Of a DNA stretch of 64,000 bases, positions 1 through 9,557 are shown piece by piece. The stretch spans positions 359 to 64,358 of the forward strand of contig NZ_VPFD01000011.1 of the NCBI RefSeq assembly GCF_008014745.1. The letters are read 5' to 3'. The stretch's first letter is position 1; the number at the start of each line of letters is the position of its first letter. The notes beneath the pieces were generated by a model. That model searched no databases, had not been told where the DNA came from, and saw only the letters and a program-made list of their open reading frames with translations. The position numbers were made by a program, and so were the translations under genes. The DNA comes from Massilia arenae (GTDB taxonomy: Bacteria; Pseudomonadota; Gammaproteobacteria; Burkholderiales; Burkholderiaceae_D).

Positions 1-1
1 C

Positions 2-421
2 ATCGCGGCCTGCTACACGCAGCGCTGGCAGATCGAGACGAGCTATCGTGAACTCAAGCAGACGATGATGGGTATGGCGCTCACTCTGCGTAGCCGTACC
101 GTCGAAGGCGTCTACCAGGAAATCTGGGGCACACTGACTGCCTACAATCTGATACGGCTTGAGATAGCTAAGGCAGCGTTGGAAGTGAAATGTGAGCCGA
201 CCGAGATTAGCTTTATCCGCGCCTTCCACGTCATCCAGTACGAACTGCACTGGGCAGCCGTGACGCGGTCCTACGGCAAGTTGCCCGCCTTGATGCAGCG
301 TTTGCGCCAGCGCTTGGTAATGCTCTTGAATGAAGAACGGCCCGGCCGAAAAATCGACCGGGCCGTAAAGGCCTTGCCTCAGCGCTACACCGTTCGTGTC
401 CTGAAGCGGGACCTTAACTGA
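2..421 (+). CDS. IS4-family transposase, C-terminal fragment (5' end outside the window)
   Basis: An open frame runs from the left edge to a TGA at 419-421. It carries the IS4-family YREK signature, Y-x2-R-x3-E-x6-K, with Tyr at bases 14-16, Arg at 23-25, Glu at 35-37 and Lys at 56-58. The Glu is the last acidic residue of the DDE catalytic triad, so this is the final part of a DDE transposase that cuts and joins DNA ends. The first two catalytic aspartates and the start lie outside the window, so whether the copy is intact cannot be said. I could not identify the right terminal inverted repeat or a target duplication in the 80 bases after the stop. Family call is firm; activity is unknown. 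Confidence 0.85.
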   Translation: MAACYTQRWQIETSYRELKQTMMGMALTLRSRTVEGVYQEIWGTLTAYNLIRLEIAKAALEVKCEPTEISFIRAFHVIQYELHWAAVTRSYGKLPALMQRLRQRLVMLLNEERPGRKIDRAVKALPQRYTVRVLKRDLN

Positions 422-505
422 ACGGCATTAACCCGATTGGGTGCTTTTTTGTTTCAAAGATCATGAACGTTGTTGCAGCACAACCCAGCAATAAACTAAT
501 TTCGA

Positions 506-1147
506 TTAGTGCGGACGGCGACGGCGCATGGTCAGCATGGCCATCAAGCCGAGCCCCATCAACAGGGCGCCGGCCGGCTCGGGAACTTCGGCCGATTCAG
601 TGCTCACGAAGATATCGAAGTTAATTCCCAGCACGCCGAGTCCGCCCACTCCCTCGGTACCGAAGGCGTCATTCGTCGCCGGGAAATAACCGTCCCAGGG
701 ATTATTCTGATAAACATCACCGGCGAGATTTCCGCTGTCGACCAGCACTTTATTACCGGCGTCGAGGAAAGAAACACGGGCCTCGTACAGGGAAACCGCG
801 CTGGTCAGCATCAGCGGAAAATCGAAAAGGCCGATACCGTAGATCGCAGTTTCTCCCAGGAACGGGAATAAATCACCGGTACTGCGAATCTGTATACTGA
901 TGAGCGATTGACCATTGCCAAGATCGGTTTCGGACTCGTTCACCGTGAACGCACCGGTGTTGCGAACACCTTGTTCCGCCACGCCATCGAATGTGGCAAC
1001 AGCGCTATAGGCATTATCGCTTTCATAGCCTTGCAGATAGAAGGAATAGGTGGAGCCAGCTGCGACGAGCGGTGCGGCAACAGCAGCCTGCGCTCCCAGC
1101 CCCATTGTCGCCATGACAACAAGAATCGATCCAATAAATTTACGCAC
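506..1147 (-). CDS. PEP-CTERM sorting domain protein, exported, function unknown
   Basis: A 213-residue protein starting at GTG, with a strong AAGGGG ribosome site five bases upstream. Residues 1-24 form a signal peptide ending in an Ala-rich cleavage region. The C-terminus is a canonical PEP-CTERM tail: V-PEP near residue 188, a hydrophobic helix, then a cluster of arginines. In this family the tail is recognised by an exosortase (EpsH/XrtA type), cleaved, and the protein goes to the surface or the exopolysaccharide matrix. The middle, about 160 residues, is beta-rich and Gly/Asn/Asp-rich and I do not recognise it. The gene stands alone and is preceded by a sigma-54-type promoter (1186-1203). 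No exosortase gene is in the window. Confidence 0.9.
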   Translation of the reverse strand: MRKFIGSILVVMATMGLGAQAAVAAPLVAAGSTYSFYLQGYESDNAYSAVATFDGVAEQGVRNTGAFTVNESETDLGNGQSLISIQIRSTGDLFPFLGETAIYGIGLFDFPLMLTSAVSLYEARVSFLDAGNKVLVDSGNLAGDVYQNNPWDGYFPATNDAFGTEGVGGLGVLGINFDIFVSTESAEVPEPAGALLMGLGLMAMLTMRRRRPH

Positions 1148-1185
1148 GGTTTCCCCTTAGTATGAAAATGCTATGTTTAACATCA

Positions 1186-1203
1186 ATGCAAGTTTCGTGC
1201 CGA
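1186..1203 (-). promoter_or_regulatory. sigma-54 (RpoN) promoter upstream of the PEP-CTERM gene
   Basis: Read on the minus strand, TCGGCACGAAACTTGCAT matches the -24/-12 consensus TTGGCACG-N4-TTGCW at every defined position but one, with the required 10 bases between the GG (1200-1201) and GC (1188-1189). The predicted start of transcription is near 1176, leaving a leader of about 29 bases that contains the ribosome site of the GTG at 1147. This geometry fits the gene exactly. Confidence 0.75.
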
Positions 1204-1222
1204 TAAGAAATTTATCGATAAA

Positions 1223-1235
1223 AATCAAATAATTA
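1223..1235 (+). promoter_or_regulatory. IHF-type binding site between the sigma-54 promoter and upstream DNA
   Basis: AATCAAATAATTA matches the IHF consensus WATCAA-N4-TTR at all defined positions. Its centre lies about 53 bases upstream of the predicted sigma-54 transcription start, where IHF normally bends DNA to bring an enhancer-binding activator to RpoN polymerase. A 12-base perfect palindrome, TTTATCGATAAA, sits between the two at 1211-1222. The surrounding DNA is AT-rich, so a chance match is possible. Confidence 0.5.
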
Positions 1236-1656
1236 GCGCTACGCACCAATTGCTGGCAGGCATCCCCTGTAAATTATTCCGACATCAGCTTTTAGTAGAG
1301 ACCTTTTTCAAACCACCGGTTCGATTTTCTCAAGGAACTTCGTTCCGCCCTTCCCTAGGCCATCCACAGCACCTTCCTAGCCCGTACCTTGTCCAGCGAT
1401 GGACTTTCATCCCGCATTTTCGAAAATCTGCCTTTGTTATCCAGATCTTTCTGGAATCATATATTCAAATTTTTCTAGAAGAAATAAGCAGTGAATACAT
1501 AGACGACAACTCTGCTTCCAAAAATCCTTGCAAGAAATAGTTTCCAGACATGTTCGTGAATGTATATTTGTTAAATATTTCCATAATGCACTGTCACAAT
1601 TAGTTACAAGTAGGCCCTCATAAACATCGTATCCTTCAAAACTTTCCAACCGGAAC
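1236..1656. other. AT-rich intergenic stretch, no gene supported
   Basis: About 420 bases lie between the control region of the PEP-CTERM gene and the leader of the beta-helix gene. It is much more AT-rich than its neighbours. The one 96-codon frame here (1250-1540, plus) has no ribosome site, no domain and atypical composition. Enhancer sites for the sigma-54 promoter would be expected in the left part, but I could not define one. Confidence 0.6.
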
Positions 1657-1677
1657 AAATTCCAAGCGGAATTTTTT
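1657..1677 (+). terminator. small hairpin with T-run in the leader of the beta-helix gene
   Basis: AAATTCC (1657-1663) and GGAATTT (1668-1674) form a 7-bp stem with an AAGC loop, and the T-run 1672-1677 follows directly. It lies about 15 bases before the ATG of the next gene, so it would sit in that gene's leader. It could be a weak attenuator or chance; the stem is AT-rich. Confidence 0.3.
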
Positions 1678-1691
1678 ACAGGATAAATATC

Positions 1692-3137
1692 ATGCAATTC
1701 TGCAACTCTGCGTCGACCAAACACCATGTCTTCCGCCTGAACGCCGCGCTGCTGATGTCGCTGGCAGCCGTAGGCAGCGCCTCGGCCGCCACCCTGTCGG
1801 TGGGTCCGGGCAAGACCTACGCGGCGCCCTGCGCCGCCTTTGCCAAGGCCAAGGCCGGCGATATCATCGAGATCCAGGGAGGCAAGACCTATAGTGGCGA
1901 CGTGTGCGCCATCTCCGCCAGTGACCTGACCATCCGCGGCGTCAATGGCCGTCCAAAAATCGATGCCGCCGGCAAGAATGCCCAAAGCAAGGCGATCTGG
2001 GTCGTCAAGGGCAACAATATCAAGGTCGAGAACGTCGAGATGTACGGCGCAAAGGTCCCGGACAAGAACGGCGCCGCACTGCGCCTGGAAGGCACCAACT
2101 TCACCCTGCGCTCATCCTTCCTGCACGATAACCAAAACGGCATCCTGTCCGGCGCCAATGCCAACAGCAATGTCGTGATCGAGTACAGCGAGTTCGGCTA
2201 CAACGGGTATGGCGATGGCTATTCGCACAATCTGTACATCGGCAATATCGCCAGCCTGGTGTTCCGCTTCAACTACTCGCACGACGCCAACGTCGGCCAC
2301 AACCTGAAATCGCGCGCCAAGCTCAACACGATTACCTATAACCGCTTCTCGAGCACGCCGTCCGGCCAGACCGGTTCGACCAAGAGCGGCAAACCGAGCT
2401 ACGAGATCGACCTGCCGAACGGCGGCACATCGTATGTGATCGGGAATGTGATCCATCAGCCGTCGGCTCACAACAATCCGGGCATGCTGGCCTATGGACT
2501 GGAAGGCGCGACCAACCCAGGGCAAGACCTGTACGTGGTCAACAACACCTTCTTGAACGACGACAGCTCGCGTGGAACGTTCGTGCTGATCGGTGGCAAG
2601 GTGACGAAGGCAGCCCTGATTCAGAACAATATCTTCGGTGGTACGGGTACGGTGACCGGCCAGGCAAGCGCTGTTCAGAAAAGCAATTTCCGCTCTGTGG
2701 CGCCAGGCTTCCTCAACCGTGCGCAGTACGACCTGCGTCCTACCGCCAACGCGCTCGTGATCAATGCTGCTACCGCGCCGGGCAAATCGGCATCCGGCTT
2801 CAGCCTGGTGCCTACCGCACAGTACAAGCATACGGCAGCCAGCGAGACCCGTCCGGCCTCGGGTGCACTGGATATCGGCGCCTATGAGAGCGCAGCCCCG
2901 ACGGCATCGCCTTCGATCCCGGCACCATCGGTCCCGGCCGCCCCGGTCACCTGGAAGGTCTGTGCGCCCGAAGGCGGTACTTGCTCCTTCACCGGCACCC
3001 GTGAAGTGCGCTTCGGCGCTCCCGGCTACTACAACACCAAGGTCATCACTGCGAAGACCCCCTGCAACAGCACGGTCTTCGGCAATCCGAAGACTGGCGT
3101 CTACAAGTCCTGCAGCTACTCGAGCCTGGCCAAGTAA
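1692..3137 (+). CDS. secreted right-handed beta-helix protein with a C-terminal Cys-containing binding-type domain
   Basis: 481 residues. Residues 1-33 are a signal peptide with a long n-region. Residues about 35-390 show the regular Asn/Gly-rich rungs of a parallel beta-helix (repeats such as IKVENVEM, NVVIEYSEF, LYVVNNTF), as in pectate lyases and other polysaccharide-degrading or polysaccharide-binding proteins. A Pro/Ala/Ser-rich linker (about 397-415) leads to a terminal module of about 60 residues beginning WKVCAPEGGTC, with four cysteines. Similar modules end secreted glycosidases and lyases of actinobacteria and are thought to bind carbohydrate. AGGA upstream of the ATG supports the start. 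No catalytic residues could be assigned, so the substrate and even enzymatic activity are open. Confidence 0.75.
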   Translation: MQFCNSASTKHHVFRLNAALLMSLAAVGSASAATLSVGPGKTYAAPCAAFAKAKAGDIIEIQGGKTYSGDVCAISASDLTIRGVNGRPKIDAAGKNAQSKAIWVVKGNNIKVENVEMYGAKVPDKNGAALRLEGTNFTLRSSFLHDNQNGILSGANANSNVVIEYSEFGYNGYGDGYSHNLYIGNIASLVFRFNYSHDANVGHNLKSRAKLNTITYNRFSSTPSGQTGSTKSGKPSYEIDLPNGGTSYVIGNVIHQPSAHNNPGMLAYGLEGATNPGQDLYVVNNTFLNDDSSRGTFVLIGGKVTKAALIQNNIFGGTGTVTGQASAVQKSNFRSVAPGFLNRAQYDLRPTANALVINAATAPGKSASGFSLVPTAQYKHTAASETRPASGALDIGAYESAAPTASPSIPAPSVPAAPVTWKVCAPEGGTCSFTGTREVRFGAPGYYNTKVITAKTPCNSTVFGNPKTGVYKSCSYSSLAK

Positions 3138-3159
3138 GACCGGCATCGACCGCCGCATG

Positions 3160-3190
3160 AAAAATGGGCCGCGTAAGCGGCCCATTTTTT
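3160..3190. terminator. bidirectional intrinsic terminator
   Basis: ATGGGCCGC and GCGGCCCAT (3164-3172 / 3177-3185) form a 9-bp GC-rich stem with a GTAA loop, flanked by A-run and T-run. It separates the plus-strand beta-helix gene from the minus-strand M13 peptidase and can serve both. Confidence 0.9.
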
Positions 3191-3208
3191 TATGCATCCG
3201 AGGAATGC

Positions 3209-5293
3209 TTACCAGATGATCACGCGATCCTTCGGCGCCAGGTACATCTTGTCGCCCGCCTTGACCCCGAACGCCTCGTAGAAGCCCGGCTGGTTCTTCA
3301 GGGTGCCGTTGGCGCGGTACTGCGCCGGCGAATGCGGATCGGTCTTGATCTGGGCGATCTGCGCCGGCTCGCGCATCTTGGTGCGCCACACCTGGCCCCA
3401 ACCCATGTAGAAGCGCTGGTCGCCGGTGAGACCGTCGATGACGGGCGCGGGTTTGCCCTTCAGCGAGATCTTGTAGGCTTTATAGGCGATCGCCAGGCCC
3501 GAGTTGTCGCCGATGTTCTCGCCCAGGGTCAGTTCGCCGTTGACGTTATAGCCTTCCAGTGGGCTGAAGGCGGCGTATTGCGCGATCAGCGCGCGGGTCT
3601 TCTCGCCGAAACGCTTGCCGTCTTCTTCGGTCCACCAGTTGCGCATATTGCCGTCGCCGTCGTACTGCGAACCCTGGTCGTCGAAGCCGTGGCTGATCTC
3701 GTGGCCGATCACGGCGCCGATGCCGCCGTAGTTGACCGCGTCGTCGGCGTTGGCGTCGAAGAACGGCGGCTGCAGGATCGCGGCCGGGAACACGATCTCG
3801 TTCAGTTCCGGGTTGTAGTAGGCGTTGACGGTCTGCGGCGTCATGCCCCACTCGTCGCGGTCGATCGGCTTGCCGAGCTTGTTCAGTTCGCGGTTGTATT
3901 CCACTTCGCGCGAGCGCATCACGTTGCCGACTAGGTCATCGCGCTTGACGGTCAGCGCGGTGTATTCCTTCCACTTGTTCGGGTAGCCGATCTTCGGCGT
4001 GAACTTGGCCAGCTTGGCCTGCGCTTCCTTCTTGGTCGCGGGGCTCATCCAGTCCAGGGTGTCGATCGACTCCTTATAGGCGGCCAGCAGGTTGTTGACC
4101 AGGACTTCCATATGCGCCTTGCGCTCGGCCGGGAAGTGCTTGGCCACGTACAGCTTGCCGACCGCGTCGCCCAGGCTCGACTCCAGGGTCGAGACGCCGC
4201 GCTTCCAGCGCGGTTCCAGCTGCGGGATGCCGGCCAGGGTGGTGCCGTTGAAGGCGAAACGCTGGTCGACGAAGGCCTTCGACAGGTAGTTGGCGTAGCC
4301 GTTCACGGTCTGGAACTGCAGATAGGCTTTCCACGTCTCCAGCGGCATGCGGCCGAGAACATCGGCGAAGCCTTTCAGGTAGGTCGGCTGGCTGACGATC
4401 AGGTAGTCGGCCTTGCCCTGCAGGCCCGAAGCCTTCAGCCATTGCTGCCAGTCGTAGCCCGGCGCCAGCGCGGCCAGCTTGTCCAGTTCAACCTTGTTAT
4501 AGGTCTTGATCGGATCGCGGTTCTCGACCTTGGTCCACTGCACCTTGGCCAGCTCGGTTTCCAGCTCGACGATGGCTTTCGCATCCGCCGCGGCATTCTT
4601 GCCGCCGGCCAGCGCCAGCATCTTCTCGACGTGCTGCTGGTACTTGGCGCGGGTGTCGGCCAGCTTGGCGTCGTCCAGCTTCAGGTAATAGTCGCGGTCG
4701 GGCATGCCCAGGCCGGCCTGGTACAGGTCGGCCACGTATTTGGTCGAATCCTTGGCGTCCTGGTGGATGAAGAACACGAAGGGCACGTTGACGCCGATGC
4801 GGCCCAGGTGGGCGAACATGGCCGGCAGCTCGTTCTTGTTCTTGATCGCGGCGATCTTGCCCAGTTCACCGGCCAGCGGCTTGGCGCCCAGCTGTTCCAG
4901 GCGCGCTTCGTCCATATAGCTGGCGTAGAAGTCGCCGATCTTGCGCGCTTCGGTGCCGTTGGCGGCGCTGCGCTCCATGGCCGCCTTTTCGATGACCGCG
5001 CGCAGCTGCGGCAGGGTGTCGTCGCGCAGCTGGTGGAAGGCGCCCCAGGTCGACTTGTCGGCCGGGATCTCGACGCTCTTGAGCCACTTGCCGTTCAGGT
5101 GGGCGAAGAAGTCGTCCTGGGCACGCACGCCGGCATCGATGTACTGGGTGGCGATACCCGAAGCGACTCCCACCTTGCCTGCATTGGCTTTGGCGGCGGT
5201 GGCAGGGGTGGCGGGGGCGGCGGCGCCGGATTCGGCGTGCGCGAACGAAGCTACCAGCACGAGTGCGGCAGCGCTGAACAGATGACGTTTCAT
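3209..5293 (-). CDS. M13 family zinc metallopeptidase (neprilysin/PepO-like), copy 1
   Basis: 694 residues from the ATG at 5293. The frame stays open further upstream, but the signal peptide MKRHLFSAAALVLVASFAHA begins here and a purine-rich stretch precedes it. An Ala/Pro-rich linker follows, then the M13 N-terminal domain and the catalytic domain. The zinc motif HEISH gives His531, Glu532 and His535; the third ligand Glu592 and the supporting Asp596 are in ENIGDNSG. The protein ends in VIIW, the usual M13 C-terminus. It should cleave oligopeptides in the periplasm or outside the cell. A paralogue of nearly equal length lies directly upstream on the same strand (gap 76 bases), so the two were probably born by tandem duplication and may be co-transcribed. 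Confidence 0.95.
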   Translation of the reverse strand: MKRHLFSAAALVLVASFAHAESGAAAPATPATAAKANAGKVGVASGIATQYIDAGVRAQDDFFAHLNGKWLKSVEIPADKSTWGAFHQLRDDTLPQLRAVIEKAAMERSAANGTEARKIGDFYASYMDEARLEQLGAKPLAGELGKIAAIKNKNELPAMFAHLGRIGVNVPFVFFIHQDAKDSTKYVADLYQAGLGMPDRDYYLKLDDAKLADTRAKYQQHVEKMLALAGGKNAAADAKAIVELETELAKVQWTKVENRDPIKTYNKVELDKLAALAPGYDWQQWLKASGLQGKADYLIVSQPTYLKGFADVLGRMPLETWKAYLQFQTVNGYANYLSKAFVDQRFAFNGTTLAGIPQLEPRWKRGVSTLESSLGDAVGKLYVAKHFPAERKAHMEVLVNNLLAAYKESIDTLDWMSPATKKEAQAKLAKFTPKIGYPNKWKEYTALTVKRDDLVGNVMRSREVEYNRELNKLGKPIDRDEWGMTPQTVNAYYNPELNEIVFPAAILQPPFFDANADDAVNYGGIGAVIGHEISHGFDDQGSQYDGDGNMRNWWTEEDGKRFGEKTRALIAQYAAFSPLEGYNVNGELTLGENIGDNSGLAIAYKAYKISLKGKPAPVIDGLTGDQRFYMGWGQVWRTKMREPAQIAQIKTDPHSPAQYRANGTLKNQPGFYEAFGVKAGDKMYLAPKDRVIIW

Positions 5294-5369
5294 GTTCTCT
5301 CTCTCTTTGTTGTGAGTGCAATGCAAAACGGGCCGGCGCTCATGACGCCGGCCCGTCATGTGGACCAGA

Positions 5370-7445
5370 TTACCAGATGATGACGCGTTCTTCAGGCGGC
5401 AGGTACATCTTGTCGCCCGGCTTCACGTCGAAGGCCTTGTAGAACTCGGCCATATTGCGCACGGTGCCGTTGGCGCGGAACTGGCCCGGCGAGTGCGGAT
5501 CGGTCTTGACCTGGTTGATCTGCTGCGCTTCGCGCATCTTCGAACGCCACACCTGGCCCCAGCCCATGAAGAAGCGCTGGTCGCCCGTGAGGCCGTCGAT
5601 CACCGGCGCCGGCTTGCCGTGCAGCGAGATCTGGTAGGCCTTGTAGCCGATCGCCAGGCCGGCATTGTCGCCAATGTTCTCGCCCAGGGTCAGTTCGCCG
5701 TTGACGTTATAGCCTGGCAGCGGGCTGTAGCCATTGAACTGGTTGACCAGCTTGTCGGTGCGGGCCTTGAACGCGGTCTTGTCCTCGGCGGTCCACCAGT
5801 TGCGCAGGTTGCCGTCGCCGTCCGACTGGCTGCCCTTGTCGTCGAAGCCGTGGCCGATCTCGTGGCCGATCACGGCGCCGATCGCGCCATAGTTGACGGC
5901 GTCGTCGGCGCGCATGTCGAAGAACGGCGGCTGCAGGATCGCGGCCGGGAACACGATCTCGTTCATCGTGCTGCGGTAGTACGCATTCACGGTCTGCGGC
6001 GTCATGCCCCACTCGGTGTGGTCGATCGGTTTACCCAGCTTGCCGATATTGCGCTCGTACTCGAAGGTGGAGGCGCGCATCGCGTTGCCGACCAGGTCGT
6101 CGCGCTTGATGTTCAGGCGCGAATAGTCGCGCCACTTGTCCGGATAACCGATCTTCGGCGTGAACTTGGCCAGCTTGGCGCGCGCTTCCTTCTTGGTCGC
6201 GGGGCTCATCCACTCCAGGTTGTCGATCGACTGGCCGTAGGCGATGATCAGGTTCTTGACGAGCTGTTCCATTCGTTCTTTGCGTTCGGCCGGGAAGTGC
6301 TCCTTCACGTACAGCTTGCCGAGCGCCTCGCCCAGCGCGCCTTCGACGGTGGCCACGCCCTTCTTCCAGTCCGGACGCTGCTCGGTCACGCCGGTCAGCG
6401 CGGTGCCGTAGAAGGCGAAGTCCGCGTCCACGAAGGCCTTCGACAGGTAGGGCGCGTATTCGCGCAGCAGCTGCCATTCGAAGTAGGACTTGACGGTCGC
6501 CAGGTCGGTCTTCGCCAGCAGTTCAGTCAAGCCGCTGAAGTAGCTCGGCTGGTTGACGATGATGTAGTCCAGCTTGTTGCCCACGCCGGCCGCGCCCAGG
6601 GCCGCCTTCCAGTCGTAGCCCGGCGCCAGCTTGGTCAGATCAAGCACGCTCATCTTGTTGTAGCGCTTGACCGGGTCGCGGTTCTCGACCTTGGTCCACT
6701 GCACCTTGGCCAGCTCGGTCTCGAAGTCGACGATGGCCTTGGCCTGGGCCGCGGCGTTCTTCTCGCCGGCAAGCAGGAGCGTCTTCTCGACGTGCTGCTG
6801 GTACTTGGCGCGCACTTCGGCCAGCTTGGCGTCGTCGAGCTTCAGGTAGTAGTCGCGGTCGGGGAGCCCCAAGCCGCTCTGGCTGATGTAGGTGGCGTAC
6901 TTGGTCGACTCGCGCATGTCCTGGCCGACGTAGATGCCGTAGGGGCTCGAGACGCCGATCTTGGCCAGGTGGGCGGCCAGGGCCGGGATGCCCTTCTTGT
7001 CCTTCAGCGCGCGGATGCGCGACAGCTCGCCGGTCAGCGGCTTGTAGCCCAGGGTTTCGCGGCGCTCGGCGTCCATGAAGCTGGCGTACAGGTCGCCGAT
7101 TTTCTTCGTTTCAGTGCCGGCCTTGGCGCCCGTATCTTTCTGCGCCGCCTCGATGATCGCCAGCAGCTGCGGCGTGGTGTCTTCGCGCAGCTTCATGAAG
7201 GTACCCCAGCTCGAACGGTCGCTCGGGATCTCGGTCTCCTTGAGCCACTTGCCGTTCAGGTGGGTGAAGAAATCGTCCTGCGGACGCACGCTGGTGTCAA
7301 TGTACTGGGTGTCGATGCCCGAGATGACGCCGGCCGGCGCGGCGGCCGTGGCGGCGGTGGCCGGCGCAGCGTCGGCGGCCATGGCCGGCGCAGCGAATGC
7401 AGTCATCAGGGACAGGGTCAGGGTGCTCAGGAGGTGTCGCTTCAC
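5370..7445 (-). CDS. M13 family zinc metallopeptidase, copy 2
   Basis: 691 residues from a GTG at 7445. AAGGA eight bases upstream and the signal peptide starting with the GTG codon (KRHLLSTLTLSLMTAFA) decide the start against the 104-codon longer open frame. Catalytic residues are all present: HEIGH (His528, Glu529, His532) and ENIGD (Glu589, Asp593). Long stretches are identical in kind to copy 1, for example the AAILQPPFFD and NPxxP-type blocks, but the N-terminal peptide-binding half has diverged. Copy 2 is the promoter-proximal member of the tandem pair. The long plus-strand frames opposite both copies are antisense shadows. Confidence 0.95.
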   Translation of the reverse strand: MKRHLLSTLTLSLMTAFAAPAMAADAAPATAATAAAPAGVISGIDTQYIDTSVRPQDDFFTHLNGKWLKETEIPSDRSSWGTFMKLREDTTPQLLAIIEAAQKDTGAKAGTETKKIGDLYASFMDAERRETLGYKPLTGELSRIRALKDKKGIPALAAHLAKIGVSSPYGIYVGQDMRESTKYATYISQSGLGLPDRDYYLKLDDAKLAEVRAKYQQHVEKTLLLAGEKNAAAQAKAIVDFETELAKVQWTKVENRDPVKRYNKMSVLDLTKLAPGYDWKAALGAAGVGNKLDYIIVNQPSYFSGLTELLAKTDLATVKSYFEWQLLREYAPYLSKAFVDADFAFYGTALTGVTEQRPDWKKGVATVEGALGEALGKLYVKEHFPAERKERMEQLVKNLIIAYGQSIDNLEWMSPATKKEARAKLAKFTPKIGYPDKWRDYSRLNIKRDDLVGNAMRASTFEYERNIGKLGKPIDHTEWGMTPQTVNAYYRSTMNEIVFPAAILQPPFFDMRADDAVNYGAIGAVIGHEIGHGFDDKGSQSDGDGNLRNWWTAEDKTAFKARTDKLVNQFNGYSPLPGYNVNGELTLGENIGDNAGLAIGYKAYQISLHGKPAPVIDGLTGDQRFFMGWGQVWRSKMREAQQINQVKTDPHSPGQFRANGTVRNMAEFYKAFDVKPGDKMYLPPEERVIIW

Positions 7446-8020
7446 GGGAAAAATCCTTACTTGCAGTGCGATTGCAGGGGTGAATCGGTTCCGGCCGGAT
7501 GGTCGGCAAAAAATCATTCTAGCGGTTAGGCAATAAACCTCGCTGCCAGAGCACGGATTTTTACTTTTCGATACACGGCACACATGTGTTTTCGCGTATG
7601 CATGTGTTGGAAGATGACAACAGGGTGACAAGTGCGGCCCGTGTCCGGCGACGGGGAATGTACAATCTGCGCAGAGGCAGCCGACTAGCTCGCACCATGT
7701 GCGAAAACGGGACCGGAAAGAAAAAAGCCCGCGGTGGAGGCCTCGGGCAAAGACCACTTCAAGAGTGGAGAGAGAGAAAAACTGGTTCCAACTATAGGCT
7801 GCCTCATCAGCACGCTCTTCTACTCTTACAATTGCTTACCATCGTAAGACCGGGTGCAACAACTCCCCTCCCCCTCCCCCGCCGTGTTTCCAGATTAATA
7901 GCTTTTGCGCCGCCGCCCGCAGCCGCGCACGAACCGGTTTATACTGGCCTTGCGCTACCTCAGGCATAAGCTCGCGCCTGCCGGTTCCGTGCGCAACGCG
8001 TGCCTCAACGGATCAACACC
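7446..8020. other. 575-bp intergenic region between divergent peptidase genes
   Basis: It holds the promoters of the M13 pair (minus) and of the S41 protease (plus), and the small-RNA candidate described separately. A plus-strand frame at 7586-7969 and an overlapping 40-codon minus frame have no ribosome site or recognisable protein and are not called. The right part (7860-7935) contains C-rich tracts. Confidence 0.6.
7721..7784 (-). ncRNA. candidate small RNA or leader attenuator with intrinsic terminator
   Basis: On the minus strand, a TATAGT -10 element (7791-7796) is followed by a 5-bp hairpin CCACT/AGTGG (7768-7754), then a second hairpin with GCCCG/CGGGC outer arms (7748-7727), then six Ts (7726-7721). 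That is the outline of a short terminated transcript of about 64 nt. No gene ends here on this strand, so the terminator has no coding customer. It could also be a transcription attenuator in a long leader of the M13 pair, whose start is 276 bases further on. No good -35 was found. Confidence 0.35.
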
Positions 8021-9457
<1,437 letters not shown>

Positions 9458-9557
9458 ACAGTCCCTGCGGCAGCCGATTCCCAGGTATGCGCCGAGCGTG
9501 TAGAATCGGCGCATCTTGCGCACAACCGTGCTTATTTTCCCTGAAAGTTTGCTGAAT

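Noticed and set aside
1250..1540. 96-codon plus-strand frame in the AT-rich gap
   Set aside because: No ribosome site, no domain, odd composition; more likely control DNA of the sigma-54 promoter.
5190..5235. GGC/GGT-rich low-complexity tract resembling a microsatellite
   Set aside because: It is the reverse of the Ala/Pro-rich linker after the signal peptide of the first M13 peptidase.
5358..7529. 723-codon plus-strand open frame opposite the second M13 peptidase, and similar long frames at 4112-5380 and 10780-12777
   Set aside because: The proteins are Arg/Val/Leu/Gly-rich with no domain, and lie exactly antisense to genes with complete catalytic motifs. This is the codon-bias shadow usual in high-GC DNA.
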